This document shows positions 1 through 11,099 of a stretch of DNA of 64,000 nt, piece after piece. Below the pieces are notes generated by a model, which saw only the letters and a program-made list of their open reading frames with translations, ran no database searches and was not told the origin of the DNA. Positions within the stretch are counted from its first letter, which is position 1. The number at the start of each line of letters is the position of its first letter. Source of the DNA: Dryococelus australis (taxonomy: Eukaryota; Arthropoda; Insecta; Phasmatodea; Phasmatidae). The stretch is taken from positions 108,677,800 through 108,741,799 of the forward strand of contig CM056993.1 in NCBI GenBank assembly GCA_029891345.1. Direction: 5' to 3'. A program made the position numbers and the translations under genes.

Positions 1-208
1 TTGTAGACAACTAATACAAAGTACTTAAAGTGTTCACAAAATTGAGTACCTAAATTTAAGTAATAAAAAGTATTGCCAAATATTGGGACTTAGAAATTAT
101 ATTTGTGCTCATCAAAACTGGTATCGGCATTACTGTAATCGGTGGCATCTGCAGTTGAGAATCGGTATCGTTGTGGTATCTGCAAAATGTGGTATCAGCC
201 CATCTCTA
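1..208. mobile_element. hAT-like element, one terminal segment (family H, copy 1)
   Basis: This segment matches 27466-27659 plus 29716-29732 over its whole length, so it belongs to a dispersed repeat. It ends at 208 in GCCCATCTCTA. Read from that end this is TAGAGATGGGC, close to the TAGGGATGGGC ends seen at 29732 and typical of many insect hAT elements. The other end lies before the window. No transposase frame is visible. The repeat relationship is seen directly; the hAT assignment rests on the terminal motif and on the 8-bp duplication made by the related element nested in copy 2. Confidence 0.55.
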
Positions 209-507
209 CAAAATAGCTTTGCCAGTGAATCAAAATATTATTATTTTACACTTTAACAACTGCATGGACAACTCTTGAGGTAATAACTTTGTGCTGTTTT
301 TATTGCTAAATGAATTACATTAAAGATTAACATTTTTGTTTAACAAGTTGAGTGGATGTAGTAATGTTCTATCTTGAAATTGTTCTTTTTAAACATTAAA
401 AGTGTTAGAAAATGTTGATCATTTTCTTGTATCTCTCTGTCACATAAACTATCTGAGTTAATTTTTTGTAAATATCATATAATGTGGCCATGGTTTTTTA
501 TTTATAG

Positions 508-1429
<922 letters not shown>

Positions 1430-1600
1430 ACTAAGACTCAAAAGCATATGTTAATGGGAAAGAATAGTTTTGATTTCAAGGAATTAACTTACATTTGGGG
1501 AAAAAAAAAAAAGAAACATTTTCAAGCAAACTTTTCTGAAAAAGAAATTTATTTAATTTTATATGATTTGTGCATGTACACAAAATGTCATTTCAAATGT

Positions 1601-1838
1601 AGTTAGGTAGATAGGGCTTAACATCTAGTCAACAGTGAGGTCATTAGAGCTGGAGCAATTTGCTCAGGGCACCAAGAATGGGGAAGGAATCTGTCACAGC
1701 CTGCATCCCAGCATTCTCCAGGAGTGATTTTGGGAAACTATGGAAAAAAAAATTCAGGATGGTCAGATCGGGATTCCAACTGGGTCCTCCTAAATGTGAG
1801 GTTGAAGGTTTACCACTGAGCCATCTCGCTTTGTCTAA
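1601..1838 (-). mobile_element. tRNA-derived SINE
   Basis: Read on the minus strand it starts with an internal Pol III promoter: box A like TGGCTCAGTGGTAAA and box B like AGTTGGAATCCC. A body follows with TAGTTTCCCAAAATCACTCC and AATGCTGGGATG, then a 3' part with ATGACCTCACTGTTGACTAG and ATGTTAAGCCC. This head and body arrangement matches a SINE class I know as widespread in insects. The box B core is slightly mutated. About 240 bp, full-length or nearly so. Confidence 0.75.
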
Positions 1839-3599
1839 CAAGCAAATTTAGTGTCCTCACGGTACTGATAACGTATCCTTCGCTTCCACTACATGTCAAC
1901 AAAAACAATAACTTGTGATTTCAATTGCCAAATGCCTTGGTTGCATTTTTTAATATTTTTTAAGCAGTGCTTGCATATTTCAAAGATTATTATTTTGATT
2001 AGAGGACAGTCTTAACCAGAGTTAATATTGAAACGAATGAGCATGCTATACAGCAAAAAAAAAAAAAAAGAGCAAACTCAAGTACGTAACTCTTGTTTCA
2101 TATTTCATTATGTAACTTCAGCGGCTACAAACAAAATGGTGGCTAACATTCTCAACAATCTCGTAGAATTTGTGCTTGTACACAATAATAGCGTGACTTT
2201 TATTTTCCTGATATTGTTTCAGCATGCTTTGTTTTTATTTTTATTTCTTCTGGACTGGGTTTTAGCACTGTGAGAAATTTATTTGGACTTGAGCAAATAT
2301 TCAATTCACTGAAATGCCGAAGCAGGTTAAGTAAATGTGTTTCATACACTTGGATCAAAGTTACAAAGTTGTGATTTATAAACAAATGGTGTCTGTAAAT
2401 AATTACCAGGCATAAACACTTGATCCATCCAGTTAAAATAATATGTAGAAATACATTTAGACCTGAAGTAAAAAACACATTTACCACAACTTTATCACTT
2501 AACTAGGTAGGTTAAAATTACATGTACAATTTTTATTTGATAACTGTAAGCATTTTTTGCCAAAAGAATAAAAGTAAGCACTACATATAGCACCGTTATT
2601 TATTAATAAGCAAAAGGTCTGTTACAGTGCAAAAGAAACTAACTTGCCTTCTGTGAGTGATGAGAAATTTAACTAATGCAGAGAACAATGCATGGTCAAA
2701 AAAAAAAAAAAGTAAACAATATGTTCCACATAAACTTTTTTGCTTCATCAAAAAACACACAAAGATAAGGCCTTTGCATCATGTTTTTTGCTGATCAGAC
2801 AACAAAAAAACAAATATCAGTGCTGTGTGAAAATATAAATACTATATCTGTAAGAGGTGTTTACTTTAGAAATAGTATATCAGAATTCATTTTAATAACA
2901 TTTCTACGTTCAAACAATTTTTTCAAGTTGTTGCTAACCCAGCACTGTTCTCACTGTTCGTATTTCATATTTTACAATCAAACAAACATTAAAATTTAGA
3001 TACAATGAACAAATGAAAGTTTTGTGTAATCATAATTGTAATACTTTTATGTTAATAACAGTATTACATGTTTGTTGTATATCCTGCTGCAGCAATTCAG
3101 ATTTTATGAAATGACTCTGCACATACATACTTAAGTAACACCCAGTAGTATTAGCAGAGTGGGGCAAGGCTGTGCTACGGAGACAAAGCCAACATGCAGA
3201 AAACATAGTTTAATTAAAGTGCCCATTGACCTGAGCATCTGTGTCTCACCTGCTTAAGACAGCTATCTCTTTTCATCTTGCCTGGTGATGTTATGCACAA
3301 CTGAATGGCAGGCTGCACTGCTTACATAGGCATGTGCTCAAGTTGATCATGTTGCAGCCGGTGGGGAGGAAAATTGACCCCCCACTATAGGTTAAACCCA
3401 TCATGCAAGTGAAATGAAAAATAATTACATCTGCAGAAGAAAATACGTTTGCCAACAGAAAATGATTGTCAGTGTACATGCACAAGATTAACAGTGGTTG
3501 TGCTATTTTGAATTCACTTGTGAAGTCACACAAGTTTTGTTTAAATCTATGGTGGAGTTACTTGTTGTGTTTAATGGTTGTAATATTTGCATCTGTCAG
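1839..3599 (+). other. TBC1D23: TBC1D23 intron 1, AT-rich with no recognised element
   Basis: No coding frame, RNA gene or paired repeat was recognised here. It contains A runs near 2055-2069 and 2699-2712, which could be the tails of decayed retroposons, but no element body could be identified beside them. It ends in a weak pyrimidine tract and the acceptor CTGTCAG at 3599. Confidence 0.6.
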
Positions 3600-3813
3600 A
3601 TGTTGCAGGAGCCAGCAGCGTTTCTGACGGCAGTACAAGGCCTCCTGACAGCCCAGAGGCAGGCGCTGGCAGCTCGGTCTGCGGCTGGGGGAGAGCACCT
3701 ATGCTTCCTGGGCTCCGGCCGCCTGGAGGAGGACCAGTACACTCACATGGTGGTCGCCAGCTTCCTGCAGAAGCACACCCACTACGTCAGCATGCTCACT
3801 GGAGGCTATATGG
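3600..3813 (+). CDS. TBC1D23: TBC1D23 internal exon: second half of rhodanese-like domain
   Basis: The exon follows the acceptor CTGTCAG|ATG and ends at ATATGG|GTGAG, phase 1. It reads MLQEPAAFLTAVQGLLTAQ at the start, then GGEHLCFLGSGRLEEDQYT and ends near VSMLTGGYM. These blocks match the part of TBC1D23 that follows ..HLDSDL in vertebrates, with the same GEHLCF-GSGR-EED core. CFLGSGR has the C-x5-R spacing of a rhodanese active loop; whether it is catalytic cannot be judged from sequence. It joins the first exon in frame. Confidence 0.93.
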
Positions 3814-4560
3814 GTGAGTTCTTGCATTCCACTCCAATCATTACTCACATCAATACTGTTATAACTGTTAACTGTGAATTTTAGAAACAACCTTTGGAAA
3901 AATTATGCACTTTTAACTGTGAATATTTAAATGTAAACACTGAGCCGTGTAGGCCTACTTGACAAATTATTAAATGTAGATATATTTCTGGAAGATATAC
4001 TGTAATGTTTAGATTGTTGGTCCTGCTGTGGTACCTTGTTAATACAAATCTGAGGGGAACTGAGATTTTAAATCTTCTAAAATTTAAGTTTCTGTTAACC
4101 AAACTGACACTTTGTATCTATGGATAAATAATTTTTTCTGTATGAAAATGTGGTTGGTTTTTATAGGCCCAAACAAGCCTGAGTTTATCATGCAGCAGTT
4201 CAAGACCAGGCATCTGTTTAGAGAAATTCATTTTTCAATCAGTTACATTTAGAAAGTTGACGCGTGATGCTTACTGGTTAAGAAGATAAACAACTTTGTG
4301 TCATCTATGCTCCTCATTCTAAGTGCATTGAACAGGTTTTCGAACTTTATAATTTCTACCCCAGAGTGCCTACAGGATTTTACCTGGTTGCGGGAATTAT
4401 TACAGACATGACAGAGTTGTACGTTTCATCATCAGCCGGTCAGTAAGCAAGTCTAATCCAGCCTCCCCTCTAGAAGATGCCAACAATCAATAGCCAGCAC
4501 TCGAGCCATTGCTGCAACCTCAAGTGAGTTGAAGGACACACCAAGAGATAGCACAACCTG
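3814..4560 (+). other. TBC1D23: TBC1D23 intron 2, 5' part
   Basis: Mostly AT-rich unique-looking sequence after the GTGAGT donor. No reading frame or repeat pair was recognised. The boundary with the following LTR-like DNA is gradual and set only by the change to GC-richer sequence near 4400-4560. Confidence 0.5.
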
Positions 4561-5863
4561 CCAACAATGGCCGCCAGTCAGCTGCCCTTAGCTCCGGCCA
4601 CGATGCGTGTGCATCTCACCCCCACTCCAGGGTCTGGCGAGCCCTAAGCTGCAAGAATATATTGCAGTGCACAAGCCAAAAATGCCAATTGTTCATTGGC
4701 TCTTGTTAGAGCAACATCAGCCTTGGAAGCTCGCTCTACCGCCTCGTGTGGTAGAGCTCTCTGATCAAACATCGTCCACATTGCCTAGAAGCTCTTCAAC
4801 ATTGCCTTCGCCTATGGCCAGATCTTCCAGAAGCCCACCCTTGTGAGCCTTCGAGAAGCCACCTGCTACCCTTAGGAGCTTGCCCTTGGCAACGGCCACC
4901 CCACATTCACACAATCAATAGTCATACACCCCTAGAGAGATGAGACCACTAGAACAACTAGTACTCCATCCACTGCATCACGTGAGTAGCTATGTGTTGG
5001 GCCTGTCCACTTTAGGACTACACCCATTAAAGCTATTGGGACATCTCCGAGAAAACCCTCTCTCCAACCAATGCACCATTTTTGTTGCCAGCTGGGGAAA
5101 CAGTTAGCCTCGGCACCAGAGCAGTGTGCCTGGATGGCCGAACACTCTTATATAGGGAAGTGCACGTCACCTTCTATCTCTCGAGATAAGGTTTAGAACC
5201 TGCAACCTGATGCTCTTTACCAAGAGAGGTGGGAAGGACCTGAAGGAGAGGAAGGCTACTTCTACTTACCAAACTACTGGGAGCTGCACCCAGTCTAATA
5301 AGGCACTTAGCCAAGAATCACCCTGGAAATGAGCTCAGGCGACCTGTAAGTTGGTGGGGCTTCATCCTCCAGCTCCCTCTGCTTCTCTGTTTCAGCCCCA
5401 GTTCCAGGGATACCATACCCAATCATAGCCTCTTTCAGATGAGAGGAGAAGGTGCCCATTGAATTGGCCTGCCCATGGTTCTCCATCCATCGCTACCGCA
5501 GCCCACTGAGAGCCTCCGCCAGCAACAGTAGCAGATGTTCCAGCCTCAGCAGTCCATGGGGACAGCAGCGTTCCACCAACAGCCGCACCCCAGCCTGTAA
5601 GCCAGCAGCACCATCCAGCTGACCAAGCACTGGTGTAAGTAAGCATCTGGCCCTAAGTCAGTAGCCCAGCCAATAGCCAAACCAGTATCAGACTTTGTGC
5701 CTATTTGACAGCAGACATGGTCCACACTGTACACAGGTCATGCACCAGTGCCCAAGTAAGACAGTCACAAGTTACCGTAAGTAAGTGCAACCAGTCTGCG
5801 CTAAAAGTCACTGCTTCACGACGTAACATCACATTGCCCTGACCCAGATAGCATCATGCATCA
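4561..5863 (+). repeat. Probable 5' LTR of element E
   Basis: GC-richer, proline- and glutamine-codon-like but non-coding sequence ends in ATGCATCA at 5863, about 21 bases before the primer-binding site. The LTR of element A also ends in CATCA just before its PBS. I could not find the matching 3' copy, so the left limit is a guess based on composition. Confidence 0.4.
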
Positions 5864-5884
5864 AGAAGTAGGTAGGAACTTTCT

Positions 5885-5902
5885 TGGCACCCAACGTTGG
5901 GC
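5885..5902 (+). promoter_or_regulatory. Primer-binding site of element E
   Basis: TGGCACCCAACGTTGGGC sits just inside the presumed 5' LTR. The same site in element A on the minus strand is TGGCACCCAAAGTGGGGC. A TGG start followed by a GC-rich 18-mer is the usual complement of a tRNA 3' end used by gypsy-type elements. The tRNA was not identified. Confidence 0.7.
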
Positions 5903-6109
5903 ATTAGCAGTTGGCGAATCGAGTAGCAAAAACAGAACTAGGCTAGCATGAACTGAGAGTTGCGAAGATAACCAGTTTGCCAGATCTAGTCAAATAGCGG
6001 ACTTCGGGGAGTCCTTAATAACCGTGTGGTGCCCAACTACCAACCTATCCATGTCGGTTAGCGAAACCAGCCAACACGAAGAAACCCAATATGCCACAAT
6101 GGCCAAAAC

Positions 6110-6443
6110 GCCAGACAATTGTGGTCATGTAGCCACCTGCACCGGAACCGGCATCAATTCTATAAGGTGATGTTACTCCCAGGAGGTATTTCACTATCGG
6201 TACTTAGGATGGGCCGATGAAGTATGGTACATGGATGGGCTAGAATGCCAGTGCCAAGAATGCCGAACACGCCAGTCAGCGTATTGTAGTTGGATCACTT
6301 GCCCAGGTCGCAGCATTAATTTGGTCCAATGTATCATATGTGCTGAGCCATTCCATCACAGTTACATAGGCTGGCCGGAGGAAAGGGTCACTCACCTAGA
6401 GCTAGTCTATCGGTGCGATGTATGCAGATGGGCCACCGAATAG
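6110..6443 (+). pseudogene. Tandem PHD-like zinc fingers at the start of gag (element E)
   Basis: Two related Cys/His modules occur in tandem. The first runs from a C-x5-C pair near 6119-6139 through FHYRYLGW to CQCQEC near 6246-6262. The second reads ITCPGRSINLVQCIICAEPF, then HHSYIGWPEE and RCDVC near 6436. The pattern is C..C, C-x2-C, x4, H-x2-[C/Y], about 16-20 residues, C-x2-C, as in PHD or RING-like cross-brace fingers. Element A has the same pair at 40270-40620. In E a TGA replaces a cysteine codon at 6177 and a TCC sits where a Cys is expected. This would be a nucleic-acid- or chromatin-binding part of Gag; that role is inference. Confidence 0.65.
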
Positions 6444-6449
6444 AGACCA

Positions 6450-7150
6450 AGTAATTGTGGATATCAAGTTAGTCCAGCTACGACACGCAGTCCCAGCAAG
6501 CAATAGCTGCCAGAATTCGCGGGTCGCCTCCATGAAGACCCTGTCCCATTTACATAAGAATGTGAGAAGGAATTCACAGAACATGATATTCCCTGCAAAC
6601 AATGGGTAACCCGAACCGGCAAGCAACTCCATGGTGGGTGAAATATGGAGAATTCGCATCGGACTGGAGTCTGCTGTGCATTCGCCTCTCCACCCAATTC
6701 TCAGGCAAGGAAGTAGTGCCTCACCTAACCACCAAGTTTTATGGGAAAACCCAGCATTCGGAAGAGGAGGCCAGCTGCACCAGAGGAGAGCTGCATTAGG
6801 AATTTTGCCAGGATGCTCCTGCTAAAGCTACGTAATTTGCTGCAAATTCCTAAACCTACCACAATATAAAGGCTAGTTGAGAGGGCTTGTGAGAGCAGGA
6901 TGCACTAGACTGCCAGCAGAGTGGCAGGGGGAAGGAGGAGATAAGAATGACAGGTCGCGTGCCCTCCCATACTCCTTCTGTGTCTACTCCTGCAAACAAC
7001 CCGCCACCTCACTTCCCTGCCACACAAACCACGGAAGAGCGGGGAGAAGGGAGAAAGACAAGGTCATGCCCGCCCCCTCTTCACGCCGCTACTCTCCCTA
7101 GATGCTGGTATTGTCCCGGCTGCCACTTTAACCGAATTGCCCAGCAAAGC
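6450..7150 (+). pseudogene. gag core and zinc-knuckle remnant (element E)
   Basis: From about 6602 the frame reads TPWWVKYGEFASDW, then TQFSGKEVVPHLTTKFYG and SEEEA. This corresponds to the element A block TWWERYSKFLTNW, SEFSGDEVLARLTTYFY, DEEAE. A W-W pair in a long helical region is the normal signature of retrotransposon gag capsid. Near 7102-7145 a CWYCPGCHFNR segment corresponds to CRYCACWHHNRDC of element A and was a C-x2-C-x3/4-H-x3/4-C knuckle before a single-base shift hid the last cysteine. The frame is broken in several places. Confidence 0.65.
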
Positions 7151-7299
7151 TGGCCAGCTGGAAGGAGAAAATAAGAGCCCACTCCCACAACAGGTTACGG
7201 GGAAAATAAAAGACGAGCCCGACATCAAGTTACAAATATTGATTGTGGGATCTGGCCCCCACAGCCTCCCTGGATTAAAGTGAAAACCAACTGGGGAAA

Positions 7300-7530
7300 C
7301 CACAGCGGCTGTGATTGACACCGCAGCCTCTGCGAATTTAATTAGGAGTGACCTGCTCACTCCCCATCAAAGAGCCCTCATAATGCCCCATGACGGGAAA
7401 ATACAGATGGTCCAGCCCGACGACCTCCTACAGGTCGAAGGTAGATCAAGACTGGCTGTCCACATCGACCAAATGACCACCCACATGGAGTTTTTGGTTT
7501 TGGGACAGCACTGGCTCCAGAAATAGAAAT
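7300..7530 (+). pseudogene. Retropepsin-like protease (element E)
   Basis: The frame reads VIDTAASANLIRSDLLTPHQ, later LLQVEGRSRLAVHI and ends FLVLGQHWLQK. A D-T/S-G-A motif followed about 80 residues later by an I/V-LG..WL motif defines the retroviral aspartic protease fold. Here the loop is D-T-A-A-S, with alanine in place of the usual glycine. The element A homologue has D-S-A-A-M and element F has D-T-A-A-S. The frame from 7311 to 7526 is open, with a stop directly after. Confidence 0.7.
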
Positions 7531-8700
7531 GCATAGTGGATTGTGAGCAATGCCAGGTGCATGTCGGAGAGAAAGAAAAGCCCCTAGTGGTTCTCTGGGA
7601 GCTAAGCAATAACGTGACCTTCCAGCCTACAGCTCTTCCACGAACAAAGGAACTTTTACTGCTTCTACAGCTACAGGTGATGTTGAACCGGCTGGCCCCA
7701 AGCCTGTCAATGAAGACCAGAAGCTCAGCCCGACGAGCCCAACACTGTCTGAGGCAGCAGGAAGAACAAGAAGACAATCCCCCACCCAAACCAGCCATCG
7801 CAAGGTCACCTTCTCCTACGAGGACGGAAGGAGAGTATGAGATTCGAACGCCAAGTCACCAGAATACTCCAGTCAGAATTGAGTTCCCTGCACCTAGAAC
7901 TGCTGCATTGAGCAGATGTCTACCGTCAACCCACAGCAACTACTTAGGCCAAGCCACCGCCCAATATGCCCGGGTGTCTCCTTCCACAATGGAGATATAC
8001 TGACGCAGCCCATTAGATTGGGAACCAGGCCACAGACAGCCACTGCCGAACCCGGTGAGGAAGGAGGCTAGAGCTCCTCACACTGACGAGACAACTCAAT
8101 GTCAAGAATTGCCACTTCGATCGGCCACCCCAGAAATGCCAGCCCTGCAGGGCCAAACCAGCAAAGAGACTGCTATGCCAGATGACGTTGCAGCTGCCAC
8201 CGAGATGCCACCTTCCAAGAGGGAGGCCCCCGCCAGAAGTGCCAGTGAAGTCGAGGCCAACTTGGAGGTCTCGACTCAGCTGGTACACCTGGCCACGCCC
8301 AACCTGGATGATACAGCCACCCAGCCGGTCTTGGTGCCACTCGGCGGCGAGGCCACCCTGCCAGTATGAGAGAATGAGCCTAGCTGTTCTGCTGCAGAGA
8401 TGTCAGAGCCTGTCCTGTCTCCGCCTCGGCCGGCCACCCTGATGCCACCCATCCCTAAGGAGGACCACGGTGATCGTCCCCCGGCACCCAGTGATCCCGA
8501 GTCAGCTGCTGCCGGGGACGATCACCCAGTACCAACCGGCCAGGTGAGAAGAGAGCAGCCTGCACGTGCCTGTCACGGCCCTCCCCAGCCTGGCCGGTAC
8601 CGTGAAGCCCCATGGAGACCAATATCGTGCTTCATGTGGTACTAGCCCGATCCACGTGACACTCTGGAAGAGGGTCCCATCACCCAGCACCAGTAAGTGT
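7531..8700 (+). pseudogene. Pro-rich region downstream of protease (element E)
   Basis: A set of frames (7536-8003, 8055-8369, 8400-8645) encodes Pro-, Ala-, Thr- and Glu-rich sequence without recognisable domains, for example EDNPPPKPAIARSPSPTR and VLSPPRPATLMPPIPKED. Element A has a comparable low-complexity region on its minus strand at 37560-38832. No RT motifs (LPLP..D, Y-x-DD) or integrase zinc finger were found. It might be a gag-pol linker left after loss of pol, or a genuine part of a gag-only element. Confidence 0.45.
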
Positions 8701-9870
8701 GTACTACGAACTTTCGCCAGCTGTCAAGAGCTGAAGTGATATAAACTGTAAACACATGACCGTCAATTGCTGTGATAATAATAATAAAAAACCTCATAAT
8801 GCAGACATCAATAGCCGCCACAGTGTTCCATTCCACAGCGCATAAAAACATTTTGTTTCGCAGCCGTAAAATTGCTGCTTCACTAGTGTATGAAAACTTT
8901 GTGCAACCATTAATTGTTGCATGCAACACGTCAAAATGTTGCCGAGTGAATACCAGTATAATAAACAGACATTCTGCAGGCAGGCGTAAACAAATGCCTT
9001 GTTATCATGTGTGCAATATTGCATTGCTTTGTCAATATTGCATAATAAACAGGCACTCAAGGATGCTGTTTTGTGCCTAGCGTAAAGTGCTGTGTTGAAT
9101 AAAAACTAGAAGAAAGGACTTCCCATTCCAATGTTCCAGTGCCTAAACAAGTTCTAGACTTTCAATTCTGAGAAGCAGATGGCAGCAGGCTAAGGCCTGA
9201 AGTCATCAAATCAACCAAAGATACCAAATAAGACACTGTCAATGAGCAAAATGTCTTTGAAATAGTTGTAAATACTATTTTAAAAACTGTTGTAAATACT
9301 TAGTGCACATGTTGTTTAGAGGGTCTTGCATTCTTTTATTTACTTTTGTAGGTGGTCATGTACGAATATTTGGTAGTTAACACCTTTTTCAGTGTACTTG
9401 TGTTTGATGTCTATATTAGCTAGTTTCCTGTCGGCCAGGTTGACAGAAGGCCGTGGTCTGGCAAAACCTAGAACTATGTCACCTGTAAAGTTACCTACTG
9501 TGCAACACTTTACGAAGGCTTGGCAGGGGAATTGCATTCTCCGTCTTTAGCGACCACAGCAGGAAAATGACAAGCTGTCATGAGTGAGCCTTTGAACACA
9601 CGTCAAGGGTAGAGTTTTTGGTGCCACTTGTGCTGTCTTTTTTCTCAAACAGGAATATCTGTAAATTGATATCTTTTAACCTTATAACCAAGCCTTCAGC
9701 TTTCTTGTGAAAGGGGATGATTTTGATGTCATCGCAGATAGTTCCTTACTCGACTTCTCGCTTGCTACCGGGATGCCTATAGGGTGCCAGCCTCCTAGGC
9801 GTACAAGTGGGAATGAAGTTGTGAGGGGGAGATGCTATCTGGGGTTTTCGTATAGTTTGGAGGGGTGTGA
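8701..9870. other. Repeat-derived DNA without an identified gene
   Basis: Contains short internal echoes (AATAAACAGACATTC at about 8959 and AATAAACAGGCACTC near 9044) and an imperfect palindrome GTGCAATATTGC..GTCAATATTGCAT near 9010-9040. It could be decayed LTR DNA. No reliable coding frame was seen. Confidence 0.35.
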
Positions 9871-10242
9871 CTATATTAAGAACCTTCCCGGCTGCCGGTC
9901 GGATCTTGCACGTTGTGTAATAATGCTACTAGATGGTGATGGCGCAGGTGGCTTTGCAATGTGTTTAGATGTAGGAGGGTGCAAATAACTAATGTGTTCA
10001 TAGCTCGACCACAGCCAACAGATGCCTAGCACTGGATCCAAATATGTCTCGTGTTCGCAGGCTATGTAGGGAGTTATCGTACTGGGTTCGTTAACACTGA
10101 CTTCTGGTGGGGGTGGAGTGGCTGCAGTCTCGTGAGTAGAGTCAACTTGTGGCGTGCTACTTAATTGGGATAATTCCCTCTGTAGGGCTCGTTGAGCTCT
10201 GCGACAATTTAGGCTATTCTGCCCTCTTCCCTTTTTAGTCAT
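9871..10242 (-). pseudogene. Unidentified ORF, possibly the start of a retroelement gag
   Basis: A 123-codon minus-strand frame starts MTKKGRGQNSLNCRRAQRAL and continues with Ser/Thr/Pro-rich sequence ending in a basic stretch. I do not recognise the family. The ATG is preceded on its own strand by TTAATTAATTCAG, which resembles a splice acceptor, although a chance match is likely in AT-rich DNA. The surroundings are transposon remnants, so a gag N-terminus is a reasonable but unproven reading. Confidence 0.25.
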
Positions 10243-11099
10243 CTGAATTAATTAATTTATCAATCTGATAGTACAAGACAAAAGTAATTTCACACTAGGT
10301 AAGCTTCTTCCCATATACCAACTCATTGAATGGGCTCGCTCTTTTCCTAGCCGTCGAGGTGCAGTCCTCATGGGAGTGTCTTGCTCAGTCACTCCGAGGC
10401 ACTGGCCGAGAGATGTGACGGGCTAGTGTTGGAGCGCTACCGCAGATAGGCGATAGGCACTGGTGTACCAGACACATCCTGAGAGTCTCAGTCTTATTCA
10501 GACTATAGCCTTTGTAAGCTCCAGGAACCCGAGGAGTATGGCCCACTCGCAGCCATTCCACGGTAATGCTAAGTTGGTTTAGAGCAAAATAAATGAAATC
10601 ACACTTACAAAGAATATCATTGGAATTACAAATGATTAAGGGGTGCGAAATGACTACCCCACCAAGGTTTATAGTTTACATAGCTTTTTTATTTTCGCTT
10701 CAAGAAAGTTACGGGGATCCGGTTCTGTATAATTATAAAATAATTAATAAATTAACTATTTAAGTTAAGTCAGGTGAAGGCATACCTGTATAAAAAATGT
10801 TAACGCCAATAAAACTAGCTCCAAAAATAACTAGTCACAATTTTCAGCGAACTAGAGACTTGAGGGGTGGTTGTCCAGGAGGGACATCACGACGACCTGC
10901 TACTGCAGAAGTCAAGGAGTGACTTGGATAAAAGGGTGCAGGTTGAGGACGATGAAATTACTTTGCTCCACACTTTAAATCAGATGTCACGTCAACCTAC
11001 CCGAAGTGAGATTTTACTATCGTCCGAGCAGTCGAGCCCACCACCCAAGGTTCACGTAGTTCTACGGAATACCAAGTGATGGTACCATAGTATTATGAA
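10243..11099. other. Unassigned repeat-like intron DNA
   Basis: Contains a GC-richer block at 10320-10560 and an AT-rich block at 10560-10860. A short + strand frame at 10867-11079 has no recognisable domain. I see no paired repeat elsewhere in the window. Confidence 0.3.

Larger units (their letters stand above)
4561..8700 (+). mobile_element. LTR retrotransposon E (gypsy-like, zinc-finger gag, no RT seen)
   Basis: The order on the + strand is LTR-like DNA, a primer-binding site (5885-5902), paired PHD-like zinc fingers, gag, a CCHC-like knuckle, an aspartic protease and a Pro-rich region. Element A (33279-42809, minus strand) has the same order, and its fingers, gag and protease resemble these. 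No reverse transcriptase, RNase H or integrase could be found between the protease and 8700. The 3' LTR was not located, so the right end is provisional. Stops and frameshifts break all frames. Confidence 0.7.

Noticed and set aside
7367-7798. 143-codon minus-strand ORF
   Set aside because: Antisense shadow of the element E protease.
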